NCBI GenBank assembly: GCA_025924495.1
Contig: JAICIG010000054.1
Span: 1-24,447 of the forward strand
Direction: 5' to 3'
Origin: Pirellulales bacterium
GTDB taxonomy: Bacteria; Planctomycetota; Planctomycetia; Pirellulales; JAICIG01
Length of the DNA: 24,447 nucleotides
Shown here: piece by piece, positions 1 to 7,718 of the stretch
Numbering within the stretch: position 1 is the first letter of the stretch
Layout: every line of letters begins with the position of its first letter
Notes under the pieces: model-generated
The model's database searches: none
Seen by the model: only the letters and a program-made list of their open reading frames with translations
What the model was told of the DNA's origin: nothing
Translations under genes and position numbers: made by a program

Positions 1-481
1 CGCTGCGAGTGCGTTATCCGGCAGGTGCGGCGCCAACTTTGCCGGCGATGCAGCACCAGCGATTGTCGGCCCGCTCGCGGCTCCGGCGGCAGGAGTCTTG
101 GCTGCCGCAAAAGGAGGAGCAACGTTCGAGAACAGACCTGCGATTTCGGCGCCCGCCGACCAATCCTCAGCTGTTTGCGAACGGACTCGATTGTCGGGAC
201 GCAAATTGCCTCGGCGCGCTAGCTCGCATAGATCGCTCCACGACATGGGACCTAGTTCAGCGCCAAGGATCTCACAGTACCAGAGCGGAACGTCAGCGGA
301 GCCCGCCTGGCCGGCGTGCAACAGTCCACGAATGTCGCCAGCATTGGTCCAAGGACCGCGATCGCCCTGCCGCACCTGACTGTCCATTTGCAGATCGCCG
401 CGCGGCACGCTGCAACAGATCTTCCCAGGACATGGGGCCGAGTTCCATCCCAAAGACCAGGCAGTACCAACTTTCAGGCAT
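1..481 (-). pseudogene. Tandem GYF_2 (DUF4339) domain protein, 5' part, frameshifted
   Basis: The gene reads leftward and runs off the window. The ATG at 481 has a good Shine-Dalgarno (GGGAGG about 7 nt upstream). The first 28 codons give WYCLVFGMELGPMSWEDLLQ, a typical GYF_2 opening (WY, then G..LGP.S...L). After about position 398 this frame loses similarity, but another frame, open without stops from 396 to 1, continues the same domain (GDLQMDSQVRQGDRGPW, then DIRGLL). That frame then holds a second copy (WYCEILGAELGPMSWSDL to EIAGLF) and an Ala/Pro-rich linker. The two frames join at a GC-repeat (396-406); a 2-nt loss there would explain everything. GYF_2 domains in planctomycetes often sit at the N-terminus of membrane proteins, presumably for protein contacts. 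The break is either a sequencing indel or a real inactivation; the intact second domain favours a recent or artefactual event. Confidence 0.75.
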
Positions 482-565
482 CAGGGGCCTCCCAAATGGC
501 GCCTGGCAGCGACTGCCATCTGCCGCGAAGGGCGGGTATGCGGACCGCCGCAGCTAGTCGCCCGG

Positions 566-988
566 TCATGATTTTGGGATCTCCAATCGGCAACAGCCGA
601 AGTCCAAATGTTCGGATTGCTCTTGATCGGCGTCGGGTTGAAACACTTCGGGGTTCAGGCGATAGACGATAAACCGCCCGTGGCGCTCGTCGAGGGCGAT
701 GCCGGCGTTTCGCAGTACGCCGAGATGATGCGACACGTTGACGACTTCCGCATTGAGCGCTTCCGCAATTTCGCCCACATTCTTTGCTCCGCTTCGCAAG
801 CATTCGACGATTTTGAGCCGATCGGGATCGGCCACGGCGCGCAACAACCGAGCGCAACGATCGGACTGCAGGATATCGAGACTCTGCTCATTGGCCTGTT
901 CGCCGGCTTCTTGCCGCGAATCGGGCTGCCGTGCTTTGGGGGAAAGACGTTTCGCTTTGGGCTGTTTGCCTTTCCTCGAGCGTGACAT
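566..988 (-). CDS. arsR: ArsR/SmtB-family metalloregulator
   Basis: A 140-residue winged-helix repressor of the ArsR/SmtB family. Residues 1-35 are a basic, Lys/Arg-rich extension. The HTH core covers about 44-112, with CARLLRAVADPDRLKIVECL (45-64) and the recognition helix region NVSHHLGVLRNAG (84-96). The classical ELCVCDL metal site is absent; a vicinal Cys pair lies near the C-terminus (C132-C133, in LDFGCCRLEIP), with C45 and C63 as other candidate thiols. Some ArsR proteins, such as that of Acidithiobacillus ferrooxidans, use C-terminal vicinal cysteines for As(III), so arsenical sensing is a reasonable inference. The start at 988 lies 2 nt after the arsI-like stop codon, and its SD (GGAGAG) overlaps the end of that gene, which indicates co-transcription and likely autoregulation. 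Symbol given by family and context. Confidence 0.9.
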   Translation of the reverse strand: MSRSRKGKQPKAKRLSPKARQPDSRQEAGEQANEQSLDILQSDRCARLLRAVADPDRLKIVECLRSGAKNVGEIAEALNAEVVNVSHHLGVLRNAGIALDERHGRFIVYRLNPEVFQPDADQEQSEHLDFGCCRLEIPKS

Positions 989-990
989 CG

Positions 991-2049
991 CTAACTCTCC
1001 GTAGTTCTACCGAGAAACAAAAATTGGCTCGCCGCGGAGCCTGCCTTGAGCCGATCCCAGGTTGCGGCGTCGACCGCAATTCGTTCGCCGCGGCAAAAGG
1101 CGTGTCCCGCGTCGTCGACCACGCGCTGGAAAGGTCCTTTGTAAACTACGGTTCCTCGCCGTGGCGAGTCCATTTTACCCGGTTTGCGAGCGAGAATCTT
1201 GGTCTCGCGCAGCTCGGCGCCGTCCCAACGGAAACAAGGAGATTCTCCGTACTTTGTCAGTTCAATGTCGACCAGCCCGACTGATTCCAGTTCCGCCAGC
1301 AATTCCCGGTCGACCGGCGCAACTTGGACTGCCGCCGCCGGCCCGGGGAGTTTGGGAGCGCTCGAAAGCGGACGATCGGCCGTCAGCACGTGCACCAAGA
1401 CCTGGCCGCCAGGCTTCAGCGCTTGCTGAACGGCCTCCAGAATGCGGCGGCGCTCGGCAGCCTCGAGCGAGACATTGAATGTTCCCTGGAGCAGGAACTC
1501 GTCGACGCTTTCCGATGGGTTTTCTGCGCCGGCCGCGCTTTGCAAAGCTGAGTCAAACGACTGGCCGAGGCGGTGGAGCACGGTCACTTTCCGCGGCTCG
1601 GCGGGGTCTGGACGTTGCGACAGCACCTTCAATGGGACCTGTCCGGCCCCGCGATGATCGAGATCCTCCTCGAAGATATAAACTTCCCAGAGCGTGCCAT
1701 CTGGGTCGGTAATCCAAAACTTGGTTTGTCGCGCGTAGCAACATTCGACTCCCTCTTCGCGCTCGGTGGGCATGCCGGCCAATTCCAAGCGGCGTTGCGC
1801 TTCGACCAGCGCCGCAGAGTTTGGCATTCGGAATCCGACGTGATTTAGCGCTCCTACGCCCGCCACGCCGCGAGGCTCCAGCGACAACACAAGGGGAGGA
1901 TCGGCCAGTTCGAATTTGGCGTAATCGGAACGGAGCTTGGCTGGCGGAACTCCCAGCAGCGCTTCGAGAAACTTGACGGATCGCGTCAGGTCGCCGACGT
2001 TCAGCGAGAGATGGAACTTCGTCTGGGCTTCGGTGGCGGCTACGGACAT
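991..2049 (-). CDS. arsI: ArsI/CadI-type C-As lyase (VOC fold) fused to ArsM-like C-terminal region
   Basis: Residues 1-145 form a vicinal-oxygen-chelate (glyoxalase) domain with the ArsI/CadI signature: H13, H70 and E122 as probable Fe(II) ligands, and the vicinal pair C103-C104 in ECCYARQTKFWITDPDG. ArsI cleaves the C-As bond of trivalent methyl or aromatic arsenicals. Typical ArsI proteins are about 120-170 residues, whereas this one has 352. Residues about 165-350 resemble the later part of an ArsM-type methyltransferase: DEFLLQGTFNV, ALKPGGQVLVHVL, then ESPCF..DGAELRETKILARKPG and VVYKGPFQRVVDDAGHAFCRGERIAV. No glycine-rich SAM-binding motif I is visible, so this part is probably not an active methyltransferase on its own. 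AAGGAG lies about 9 nt before the ATG. The arsR-type gene follows after 2 nt. The N-terminal call is firm; the tail assignment is from remembered motifs. Confidence 0.88.
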   Translation of the reverse strand: MSVAATEAQTKFHLSLNVGDLTRSVKFLEALLGVPPAKLRSDYAKFELADPPLVLSLEPRGVAGVGALNHVGFRMPNSAALVEAQRRLELAGMPTEREEGVECCYARQTKFWITDPDGTLWEVYIFEEDLDHRGAGQVPLKVLSQRPDPAEPRKVTVLHRLGQSFDSALQSAAGAENPSESVDEFLLQGTFNVSLEAAERRRILEAVQQALKPGGQVLVHVLTADRPLSSAPKLPGPAAAVQVAPVDRELLAELESVGLVDIELTKYGESPCFRWDGAELRETKILARKPGKMDSPRRGTVVYKGPFQRVVDDAGHAFCRGERIAVDAATWDRLKAGSAASQFLFLGRTTES

Positions 2050-2408
2050 GGTTGAAAGCTCCTTAACAAGCGAAGGCGAACATCAGTCGAATTAATGTGG
2101 CTGAACCGCAGTCGGCAGCCCTGCCAGAGCAAGCTGCATATCAATGGGAAGTTTCTCGTGTCATATGCCGTCGGAAGAAGGTGCTTCAGGTCGATGGCGC
2201 TCTGTTGGCCGATCATCCCATGCAGCGACTCGCCTTCGCAATCGGCATTGTATCTTAAGCGCGATCGGATTCGCTATCGGTTCCTCTAATGCGTCGTATC
2301 CATCCGAAACAAGCGGAATACGGTGCACGGCGAAGTTGGCCTAAGACCCTCTAGGTAGTTCCGTGCTAAAAACACTCGCGGCGGGTGGTTTCCGTTAGCG
2401 ACCTCATC
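2050..2408. other. Intergenic region upstream of arsI-arsR
   Basis: About 360 nt with no convincing gene, between the end of the MFS transporter gene and the arsI-like gene, both on the minus strand. It should contain the arsI promoter and the end of the upstream transcript. An imperfect dyad sits at 2080-2098 (ACAT...ATGT on both strands, 6 of 9 paired positions), about 30 nt upstream of the arsI ATG, where an ArsR operator could lie. It is too degenerate to call. The 65-codon ORF on the plus strand from 2095 has no recognisable protein character. Confidence 0.5.
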
Positions 2409-3680
2409 TCAGTCTGCCGATGCAATCGGCTCTAAGGTCGTCTCGGCGTCCGGCGCGTCTTGAGGACGAGGAACCCATACTAGCCAAGAGGCGACGGCAA
2501 CGGCGAGAAGCAGTCCCGCCAACGCCTGAAAGATCAGCATGTAGGAGCCCGTTCGGGCCTCACACTCTGCCAGCAACTTGGGTCCCAATGCCGACGCCAG
2601 TACAGTCATCATTTGCGCAACGGACTGAATTTCGCCCAGGTGCGCACGGCCGAACGCCTGGCCCCAAACCGTAAAGAACAGTACGGTCGTCATCGACCCT
2701 GCCAGCCCCATGCCGGCGGCATAAGTTGTGAGTTGCCATTGCTCATGAATGTGCGGCAGCCAGAAAAGGCAAGCTCCCATGAGAAGTAATGCGATCGCCT
2801 GCAAGCCGCCAAGCGAGTAGTAACGCGCGAGCCATCCCACGGGAAGTTTGGTTAGCAGTCCGACTGTTCCGGTGAGCGCGATTAAATCGTAATAGGCCTC
2901 GGCGCGAAATCCCTGCTGTTTGAGCACGGACTCATTAAACAGCGACTGTCCGGAAGTGATGATCGCAACCAGGCAAATGGCGAATGCAAAGACCCAAAAT
3001 GCGCCGGTTCCCAAAGCCTGCCGCAGGGTGAAGCCCTCGGTTTCCAGGGGGTCAGCGTCTCCTGCGGTCGAGGCTGCATCGACAGATTTCGGCGGATCAC
3101 GCGTCAAGAACCAGGCGATCGGAGTCATGACGCCCAGCAGCAGCCAACCCATACTGCCCCAGACGAAACGCCAGTCTGCATTGGCAAAGGGTTTGGCCCA
3201 TTGTGCGGCGCCGACAAAGCCCAGCGACAGCAACAGCGAATAGACTGCCATCGGCATGCTGAGCCGGCCTGGATACCACTTGCCCACCATCGTGATGCTA
3301 ATCACCGACAACGCGCTTTGGCCGAACCCGCGCGTCAATAAGATGGCGACGAAGAGCGGCCAGCGGCCGGAGAGATAAGTCATCCAGAGCACTGCGCCGG
3401 CAAGTGCGGCTACGGTCAGCGTAAGCGTAATCCGCAGCCCGAAGCGATCGATCAAGTACCCGCAGGGCAAGCAAAACGTGGCCCCGAGGAGCGTGGCCCA
3501 AAGGTTAATGTCGCTGTAGGTCACTCGGTCCATCTTGAACGACTCGTCAGCCAACAGTCGCTCGGTGACCATTCCCAGGCCGTGGGTCCGTCCAGGCAGC
3601 GTCGCCACCATCGCCAAAGCGGCGACTGCCACGATGACCCAGCCATACGAGGGCCGAACAGCGAAGGCAAAACGCTTCAT
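2409..3680 (-). CDS. MFS transporter (OFA-like, 12 TM)
   Basis: A 423-residue integral membrane protein with about 12 hydrophobic segments and the size of a major facilitator permease. After TM2 it has GYLIDRFGLRITL, the MFS loop 2-3 motif (G-x-x-x-D-R-x-G). A second, weaker equivalent is KLPVGWLARYYSLGG in the C-terminal half. The overall arrangement recalls the oxalate:formate-antiporter-like or monocarboxylate groups, but the substrate cannot be read from sequence. Its ATG overlaps the stop codon of the PhyH-type gene (ATGA, 4 nt), so the two are almost certainly translationally coupled. The context suggests transport of the substrate or product of that dioxygenase, which is inference. The last about 20 residues are a polar, acidic cytoplasmic tail. 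Confidence 0.93.
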   Translation of the reverse strand: MKRFAFAVRPSYGWVIVAVAALAMVATLPGRTHGLGMVTERLLADESFKMDRVTYSDINLWATLLGATFCLPCGYLIDRFGLRITLTLTVAALAGAVLWMTYLSGRWPLFVAILLTRGFGQSALSVISITMVGKWYPGRLSMPMAVYSLLLSLGFVGAAQWAKPFANADWRFVWGSMGWLLLGVMTPIAWFLTRDPPKSVDAASTAGDADPLETEGFTLRQALGTGAFWVFAFAICLVAIITSGQSLFNESVLKQQGFRAEAYYDLIALTGTVGLLTKLPVGWLARYYSLGGLQAIALLLMGACLFWLPHIHEQWQLTTYAAGMGLAGSMTTVLFFTVWGQAFGRAHLGEIQSVAQMMTVLASALGPKLLAECEARTGSYMLIFQALAGLLLAVAVASWLVWVPRPQDAPDAETTLEPIASAD

Positions 3681-4513
3681 CGGAAATAAACCGCCTCAGC
3701 CTCGCCGGCTGACAACCGCTCTTTGATCCAATCCTGAAACTCGGCGTAATGTTTCGCGCGTTGATCGCCGCCATCCGACCGCGCGTTATAGCTCACATAG
3801 AAAGTCCGCCGCGCTTGGGATGAGCGATTGGGGGCCGAACGGTGCGGCGTCAGCCCATGGAAAACCGCCACGTCCCCCGGCTCCAACGCCAGCTTGACGC
3901 CGCGCGCAGGATCGACGCACTCGTCAGGCAGCATGTACGCCTCGCTGCTCGCGGGGAGCAGGAAGTCGTGGTGATAACCCGAAAACAACTCCGTACAACC
4001 GTTTTCCACCGTGGCGGGGTCGATTGGAATGAGCACCGTGAGGAATGTGCGGGGAAAGCCAATCCATTGCCTGGGGATGTCCTGGTGCAGGTTGTAGCCC
4101 ATGGCGCCGGGAGGCTTGAAAATCAGCTTCTCCTTGAACAAGCAAGGCGGCTCGCCGTAGATCGATTCTACGATCGCCAAGATTCTCGGATCGGCGGCGA
4201 GCTGAGAAAAAATCGGCGAGAGATCGTTGACCGGGTCGAACACCTCGAACAAGGGCTCGCCCGTATCGACGTGAGGCATGAAGCGGCAGCGCAGGTTTTT
4301 GCGATCGATCAGATCCGCGCGCTCGCTGAGCAGCTTCGCTTCCGCGGCAAACGCAGCCGCTTCCTGAGCGTCGAACACGCGGCGGCGGACGAGGAAGCCG
4401 AGACGGCGATATTGATCAAGCTCCTCGGCCGAGAGCGCTTTTGGCTCGCGAACCGGCAGACGATCGTCCGCCTTGGTTTCCAACGCGGATCGACTCGCAT
4501 TAGAGACTTCCAT
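3677..4513 (-). CDS. Phytanoyl-CoA dioxygenase (PhyH) family protein
   Basis: A 278-residue Fe(II)/2-oxoglutarate-dependent oxygenase of the PhyH family. The metal facial triad is visible: H143-x-D145 in GYNLHQDIPRQW, and distal H224 in VFHGLTPHRSAPN. An Arg shortly after (RRTFYVSYN) is positioned to bind 2-oxoglutarate. LSAEELDQYRRLGFLVRRRVF at about 28-48 is the usual N-terminal PhyH opening. Bacterial members hydroxylate very diverse small molecules, so the substrate is unknown. The ATG at 4513 lies inside the end of the DUF1559 gene (14-nt overlap, different frame), with a GGCGGAG SD inside that coding sequence. The stop overlaps the MFS start. This places the enzyme in the middle of a tightly packed three-gene unit, with coupling on both sides. 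Confidence 0.93.
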   Translation of the reverse strand: MEVSNASRSALETKADDRLPVREPKALSAEELDQYRRLGFLVRRRVFDAQEAAAFAAEAKLLSERADLIDRKNLRCRFMPHVDTGEPLFEVFDPVNDLSPIFSQLAADPRILAIVESIYGEPPCLFKEKLIFKPPGAMGYNLHQDIPRQWIGFPRTFLTVLIPIDPATVENGCTELFSGYHHDFLLPASSEAYMLPDECVDPARGVKLALEPGDVAVFHGLTPHRSAPNRSSQARRTFYVSYNARSDGGDQRAKHYAEFQDWIKERLSAGEAEAVYFR

Positions 4514-5510
4514 CGGTCAATGCTTCTCCGCCCTTGCGAGTTGACATGCCGCGCCACACGAATTGATTGATGCTATCCGAGATAGGGCGCACCGAGCCAT
4601 CGGCCATCAGGACATTGACCGTGGCCGGGTGCCAACTTCGCGCGGTCCGCCAACCCGTGTCGGTATAGGCTGTGCTCGGATCGTAGCCAATGCAATCAAG
4701 GCGTTGTGAGTTCGGCGGAAGGTAATGATTGTAGAGCGCACAGCGAGTGTCCCCATTGGCCCAGGAAAAACTCCGCGGATCGCTCACGTTGTATTGCGTG
4801 GCGCCCAAACAGTTGGCGTCGGTAATGGGCGACCCGCCGACATACGCGTATACCGTCTGCGGATCGGGCGGCGTGCCGACCTGGGACAATCCCAAAATGC
4901 TTTCCGACATCGCGGCTGTGTTGCTCGCGCCGTCTTGAATGTCTGCGAATTTCGTAGCGGAATTCATGTAAAACGTTCCATCCGCGGAATATTCGCTGCC
5001 GCCATTGATGCCGGTTCCCATGCACGCCGCATAGTTCGACGGGCCAAAGATCGTGCCCAGATAATTCGTGACCGGCTTGCCCATGTCGCTCGGGCAGAGA
5101 AACAACGGGACGACCGTTTGAACTGCCGGTTTGTTGACGGCAAACACCGCGTACCCCTGGGCGGCGCCGCCATACAGCGGCACCGTCAGGTCGAGCGCGT
5201 TGTAGACGGACGTCTGTTCAAGGAAGGGAGTCAGATGCGCGAACGCCGACCAGCGATAGAAGTTGGCCGGCACGGTGGGATCAGCCGCGTAGGTCTGCGA
5301 AGTCGTGCCCGTCGGCAGGCACTTCCGCATCTGTTCGAAGTTGTGCAGTGCAATGCCCAGTTGCTTGAAGTTGTTGGTGCATTGCGATCGACGCGCGGCT
5401 TCGCGAGCGGCCTGTACGGCCGGCAGCAACAGCGCAATCAAAATGCCAATAATGGCAATCACCACGAGCAGTTCCACGAGCGTAAATCCGCGTCGACGAG
5501 CCGAAAACAT
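4500..5510 (-). CDS. DUF1559 prepilin-type N-terminal cleavage/methylation protein
   Basis: A 336-residue pseudopilin-like protein of the DUF1559 family, which is massively expanded in planctomycetes. The N-terminus MFSARRRGFTLVELLVVIAI is a type IV prepilin leader: peptidase cleavage is expected before F in RG|FTLVE, followed by a hydrophobic helix to about residue 35. The C-terminus has the H-X9-DG element (HPATVNVLMADGSVRPISDSI) and ends in the usual GGE region. I chose the ATG at 5510 because GGAGAGGAG lies 7-15 nt upstream; an in-frame TTG at 5531 would add seven unlikely residues. The protein is probably membrane-anchored or assembled outside the inner membrane, and its exact function is unknown. 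It is the first gene of the unit with the PhyH-type enzyme and the MFS permease. Confidence 0.95.
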   Translation of the reverse strand: MFSARRRGFTLVELLVVIAIIGILIALLLPAVQAAREAARRSQCTNNFKQLGIALHNFEQMRKCLPTGTTSQTYAADPTVPANFYRWSAFAHLTPFLEQTSVYNALDLTVPLYGGAAQGYAVFAVNKPAVQTVVPLFLCPSDMGKPVTNYLGTIFGPSNYAACMGTGINGGSEYSADGTFYMNSATKFADIQDGASNTAAMSESILGLSQVGTPPDPQTVYAYVGGSPITDANCLGATQYNVSDPRSFSWANGDTRCALYNHYLPPNSQRLDCIGYDPSTAYTDTGWRTARSWHPATVNVLMADGSVRPISDSINQFVWRGMSTRKGGEALTDGSL

Positions 5511-5557
5511 CAGGCGCTCCTCTCCAACCAAGGCGCGATCGATCGACGTTCAAACAT

Positions 5558-5578
5558 ACAAACGTTTGTCAGAATATA
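5558..5578 (-). promoter_or_regulatory. Candidate operator: perfect 12-bp palindrome with adjacent -10-like box
   Basis: ACAAACGTTTGT at 5558-5569 is a perfect palindrome, 48 nt upstream of the DUF1559 start codon. On the minus strand the AT-rich box TATATT (5573-5578) lies just before it, so a transcript from that box would start inside the palindrome, the classic place for a repressor site. No matching -35 was identified. The symmetry is seen directly; the regulatory role is inference. Confidence 0.4.
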
Positions 5579-5726
5579 GCCGGCGAGCGGGCGATTGCAA
5601 GCATTCATCGCTGACAGGTATCGGGGGCCGGGGCAAGAAAAACCGACGCGCCGTTACAGGGCGGCCGACTATGCGTCGACGTACGATCCTGAATCCTGGG
5701 AGCGCCCAAGGTTAGCGTGAAGCCGT

Positions 5727-6407
5727 TTACGCTGTCGGCGCCTTCGGGTTAGATTCCGCGACAGCCCAATTCGCTTGAGTTGGGGGAAAACTGCTGGGGC
5801 TGTCTTTGACCGGCGAAAGAGCGCACAGCGGCGGTTCGCCTTTGGCCCGACGGTGATCGTCCATAGTTTGCGTCAAACGCAGCTCTCGCGCCCGTCGTAA
5901 CGAACTCCGGACGTCTCCCCACATGCCCCAGCACAGACCGAGTCCCGCGAAAAAGACGACCAGAAACATGGCGAATTCAGCGGCCGGGTGACGTTTCGCC
6001 AGTAAAACCGCTCCACAAGCGATGCCAATCACCGCGCCTGCCACGACGCCGCGCGCCAGCCGCCACGCCCGCAGGCGACTGGCGAATACCGTGTGACCTC
6101 CCGATGCTCGCCTGGCGAAACGTAAAAAGGAGGGCGCGTCGACAATCAGATCATTGCGCGCCGCCACCACAACCGCGCAACCCGGACAATAGAGGCAGCG
6201 CAACATTTTCTCGCCGCGCTGATTGCGATACACGATCGTCGTGGCGGTTCCCGCAAAGACTCGGGCGCTTCTGCCTTGCCATTCCGCTTCCGCCGCTTCG
6301 CGCAGCGCCGCAAGCATCTGCTCTGGGTGCACAATCAACGAGTGTGTGCGGAGCACTCCTCGCTCCAGCATCCGCCCGCACTGCGGGCAATTCGTCTCAG
6401 CGAACAT
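5727..6407 (-). CDS. Zinc-finger-like membrane protein, hypothetical
   Basis: A 226-residue protein I do not recognise. Its N-terminus has C7-x2-C10-x11-H22-x4-H27, the spacing of a C2H2-like zinc site. A second Cys cluster (C71-x2-C74-x2-C77, CLYCPGC) could bind metal or pair with another ligand. Two hydrophobic segments follow at about 120-138 and 146-165, then a basic stretch and a Pro/Ser-rich, probably disordered tail. The likely topology is a cytoplasmic metal-binding head anchored by a helical hairpin. The ATG at 6407 has a GGAG about 9 nt upstream. It is transcribed away from the sigma-factor gene on the other side of the 6408-6668 gap and is separated by about 215 nt from the DUF1559 start, so it probably has its own promoter. 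Function unknown. Confidence 0.8.
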   Translation of the reverse strand: MFAETNCPQCGRMLERGVLRTHSLIVHPEQMLAALREAAEAEWQGRSARVFAGTATTIVYRNQRGEKMLRCLYCPGCAVVVAARNDLIVDAPSFLRFARRASGGHTVFASRLRAWRLARGVVAGAVIGIACGAVLLAKRHPAAEFAMFLVVFFAGLGLCWGMWGDVRSSLRRARELRLTQTMDDHRRAKGEPPLCALSPVKDSPSSFPPTQANWAVAESNPKAPTA

Positions 6408-6423
6408 GGATCGGCTCCAGATG

Positions 6424-6448
6424 AGAGCCGTTCATTGTAGCCGGCTCT
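6424..6448. promoter_or_regulatory. Inverted repeat upstream of the zinc-finger membrane protein
   Basis: AGAGCCG and CGGCTCT form a perfect 7-bp dyad with an 11-nt spacer, ending 17 nt upstream of the start codon at 6407. In RNA it would form a leader hairpin close to the ribosome-binding site; in DNA it could be an operator. There is no T-tract, so it is not a good terminator. The role is uncertain. Confidence 0.3.
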
Positions 6449-6668
6449 GTTCGATGCAACAGAGATAGGCTTCACGGATGTCGTCGAGGATTAAAGGCAC
6501 GCTAACCGCCTCAGCCGGAGGCAACCGCGACCCAAAGGGAGAGACTTACCACTTGTCTCATTGCCGGTTCTCAACGTAATTAAGCAAGGCGGCCAGAAAG
6601 TGTTATGGTTTGGCCAATCGGGTTCTTGTTAAACCTTTTACTTTGTGCGCGGCGACTTGAAGCCTATA

Positions 6669-7505
6669 ATGAGGCGATGCCGTTCGGCGGGCGCCGTTCG
6701 CTTGCCGGCACGCTCCCGTCCCCGAGTATTGCCTGAATTCTTCTCGGTTCCGCGAGGCTGGCGTTTGTCGCAAGTTTTCCCCGATCATTCGTCGCCCGGG
6801 CAGTTTCCGTCGACTCGTTGGAGCCGGATTGCCGCCGCCGGCGACCCGCATGCGTCGCAAAACCAGCAGGCGTTGGGGGAACTCTGCACTGCGTACTGGT
6901 ATCCGCTGTACGCCTACATTCGTCGTCGCGGACACACGGCGGAAGAAGCCCAAGATCTCACGCAAGGCTTTTTCGCCCGGATCTTGGAGAAGGGTTTATT
7001 CGCGCAAGCCGATCCGCGCCGCGGCCGGTTCCGCTCGTTTCTTCGCACCGTTTGCACCCATTTCCTTGCGAACCAGCACGACTGGGCAACGGCGGAAAAA
7101 CGCGGGGGCGGTCAGACTGTTTTGCGGATCGATGCCGGCGATGCCGAGGGACGTTACGCCAACGAGCCCGCGCACGAACTCACCGCTGAAAAGATGTTCG
7201 ATCGCAGTTGGGCCTTGACGCTGCTCGAGCGCGTCGTTGCTCGACTTGGCAGAGAGTACGAACAGTCGGGGCGCCGCTTGATTTTTCAGGAGCTCCGTTC
7301 GGTTGTCACCGAAGACCCTGACGCAGCCTCCTATACCGTTATCGCCGCGAAGCTGGAAATGACCGAGGGCGCGGTCCGGGTGGCTGCGCATCGCTTGCGC
7401 CGACGCTTCGGGCTGCTACTCCGTGAAGAGATCGCCGCCACGGTGGAAGATCCAGCCGAAGTCGATGATGAGATTCAGGCTTTGTTCGCGGCACTCGAAG
7501 GCTGA
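6669..7505 (+). CDS. ECF-like RNA polymerase sigma factor (planctomycete type)
   Basis: The recognisable family region begins at FPSTRWSRIAAAG and continues ALGELCTAYWYPLYAYIRRRG, HTAEEAQDLTQGFFARILEK and GRFRSFLRTVCTHFLANQHD, which together form region 2 of an extracytoplasmic-function-like sigma factor. DPDAASYTVIAAKLEMTEGAVRVAAHRLRRRFG is the region 4 helix-turn-helix. Such factors in planctomycetes are commonly paired with large Ser/Thr kinases, and here a kinase gene follows on the same strand after 213 nt. The start is uncertain. The ATG at 6669 gives 278 residues but has no clear SD and an atypical Arg/Pro-rich leader; a TTG at 6765, with a weak GAGG upstream, fits the family length better; a GTG at 6645 is also in frame. 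Target promoters are unknown. Confidence 0.9.
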   Translation: MRRCRSAGAVRLPARSRPRVLPEFFSVPRGWRLSQVFPDHSSPGQFPSTRWSRIAAAGDPHASQNQQALGELCTAYWYPLYAYIRRRGHTAEEAQDLTQGFFARILEKGLFAQADPRRGRFRSFLRTVCTHFLANQHDWATAEKRGGGQTVLRIDAGDAEGRYANEPAHELTAEKMFDRSWALTLLERVVARLGREYEQSGRRLIFQELRSVVTEDPDAASYTVIAAKLEMTEGAVRVAAHRLRRRFGLLLREEIAATVEDPAEVDDEIQALFAALEG

Positions 7506-7718
7506 CGCTTCCCACTGAGCTCTAAACTCAACGTCGACTCGGCTCTGGCTTGCACTCCAGTTGTCACTGCTAAGTGCTTGTCGACGAATTACTTGCATCG
7601 CCCGCAGAAGGGATGCCAGCGTTTGCGGAAAAACGCCGTAAAACGGTAACGATTCGATCCGGTTGCTTGACTAGTGATTGAAGGGTAAAGCCTGCGCCAA
7701 TAACAAAAGTATCGCCCG

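Noticed and set aside
608..985. Long plus-strand frame (125 aa) opposite arsR
   Set aside because: It is the antisense shadow of a clear ArsR gene; no domain, and such shadows are usual at this GC content.
2080..2098. ArsR operator dyad
   Set aside because: Only 6 of 9 positions pair; too weak to list as a site on its own.
2095..2289. Small ORF in the arsI upstream region
   Set aside because: No SD, no recognisable composition or family, and it lies where the arsI promoter should be.
3842..4570. 242-aa plus-strand frame opposite the PhyH gene
   Set aside because: Antisense shadow; the minus-strand frame has the Fe/2OG triad and operon overlaps.
4725..5579. 284-aa plus-strand frame opposite DUF1559
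   Set aside because: Arg-rich shadow of a clear prepilin-type gene.
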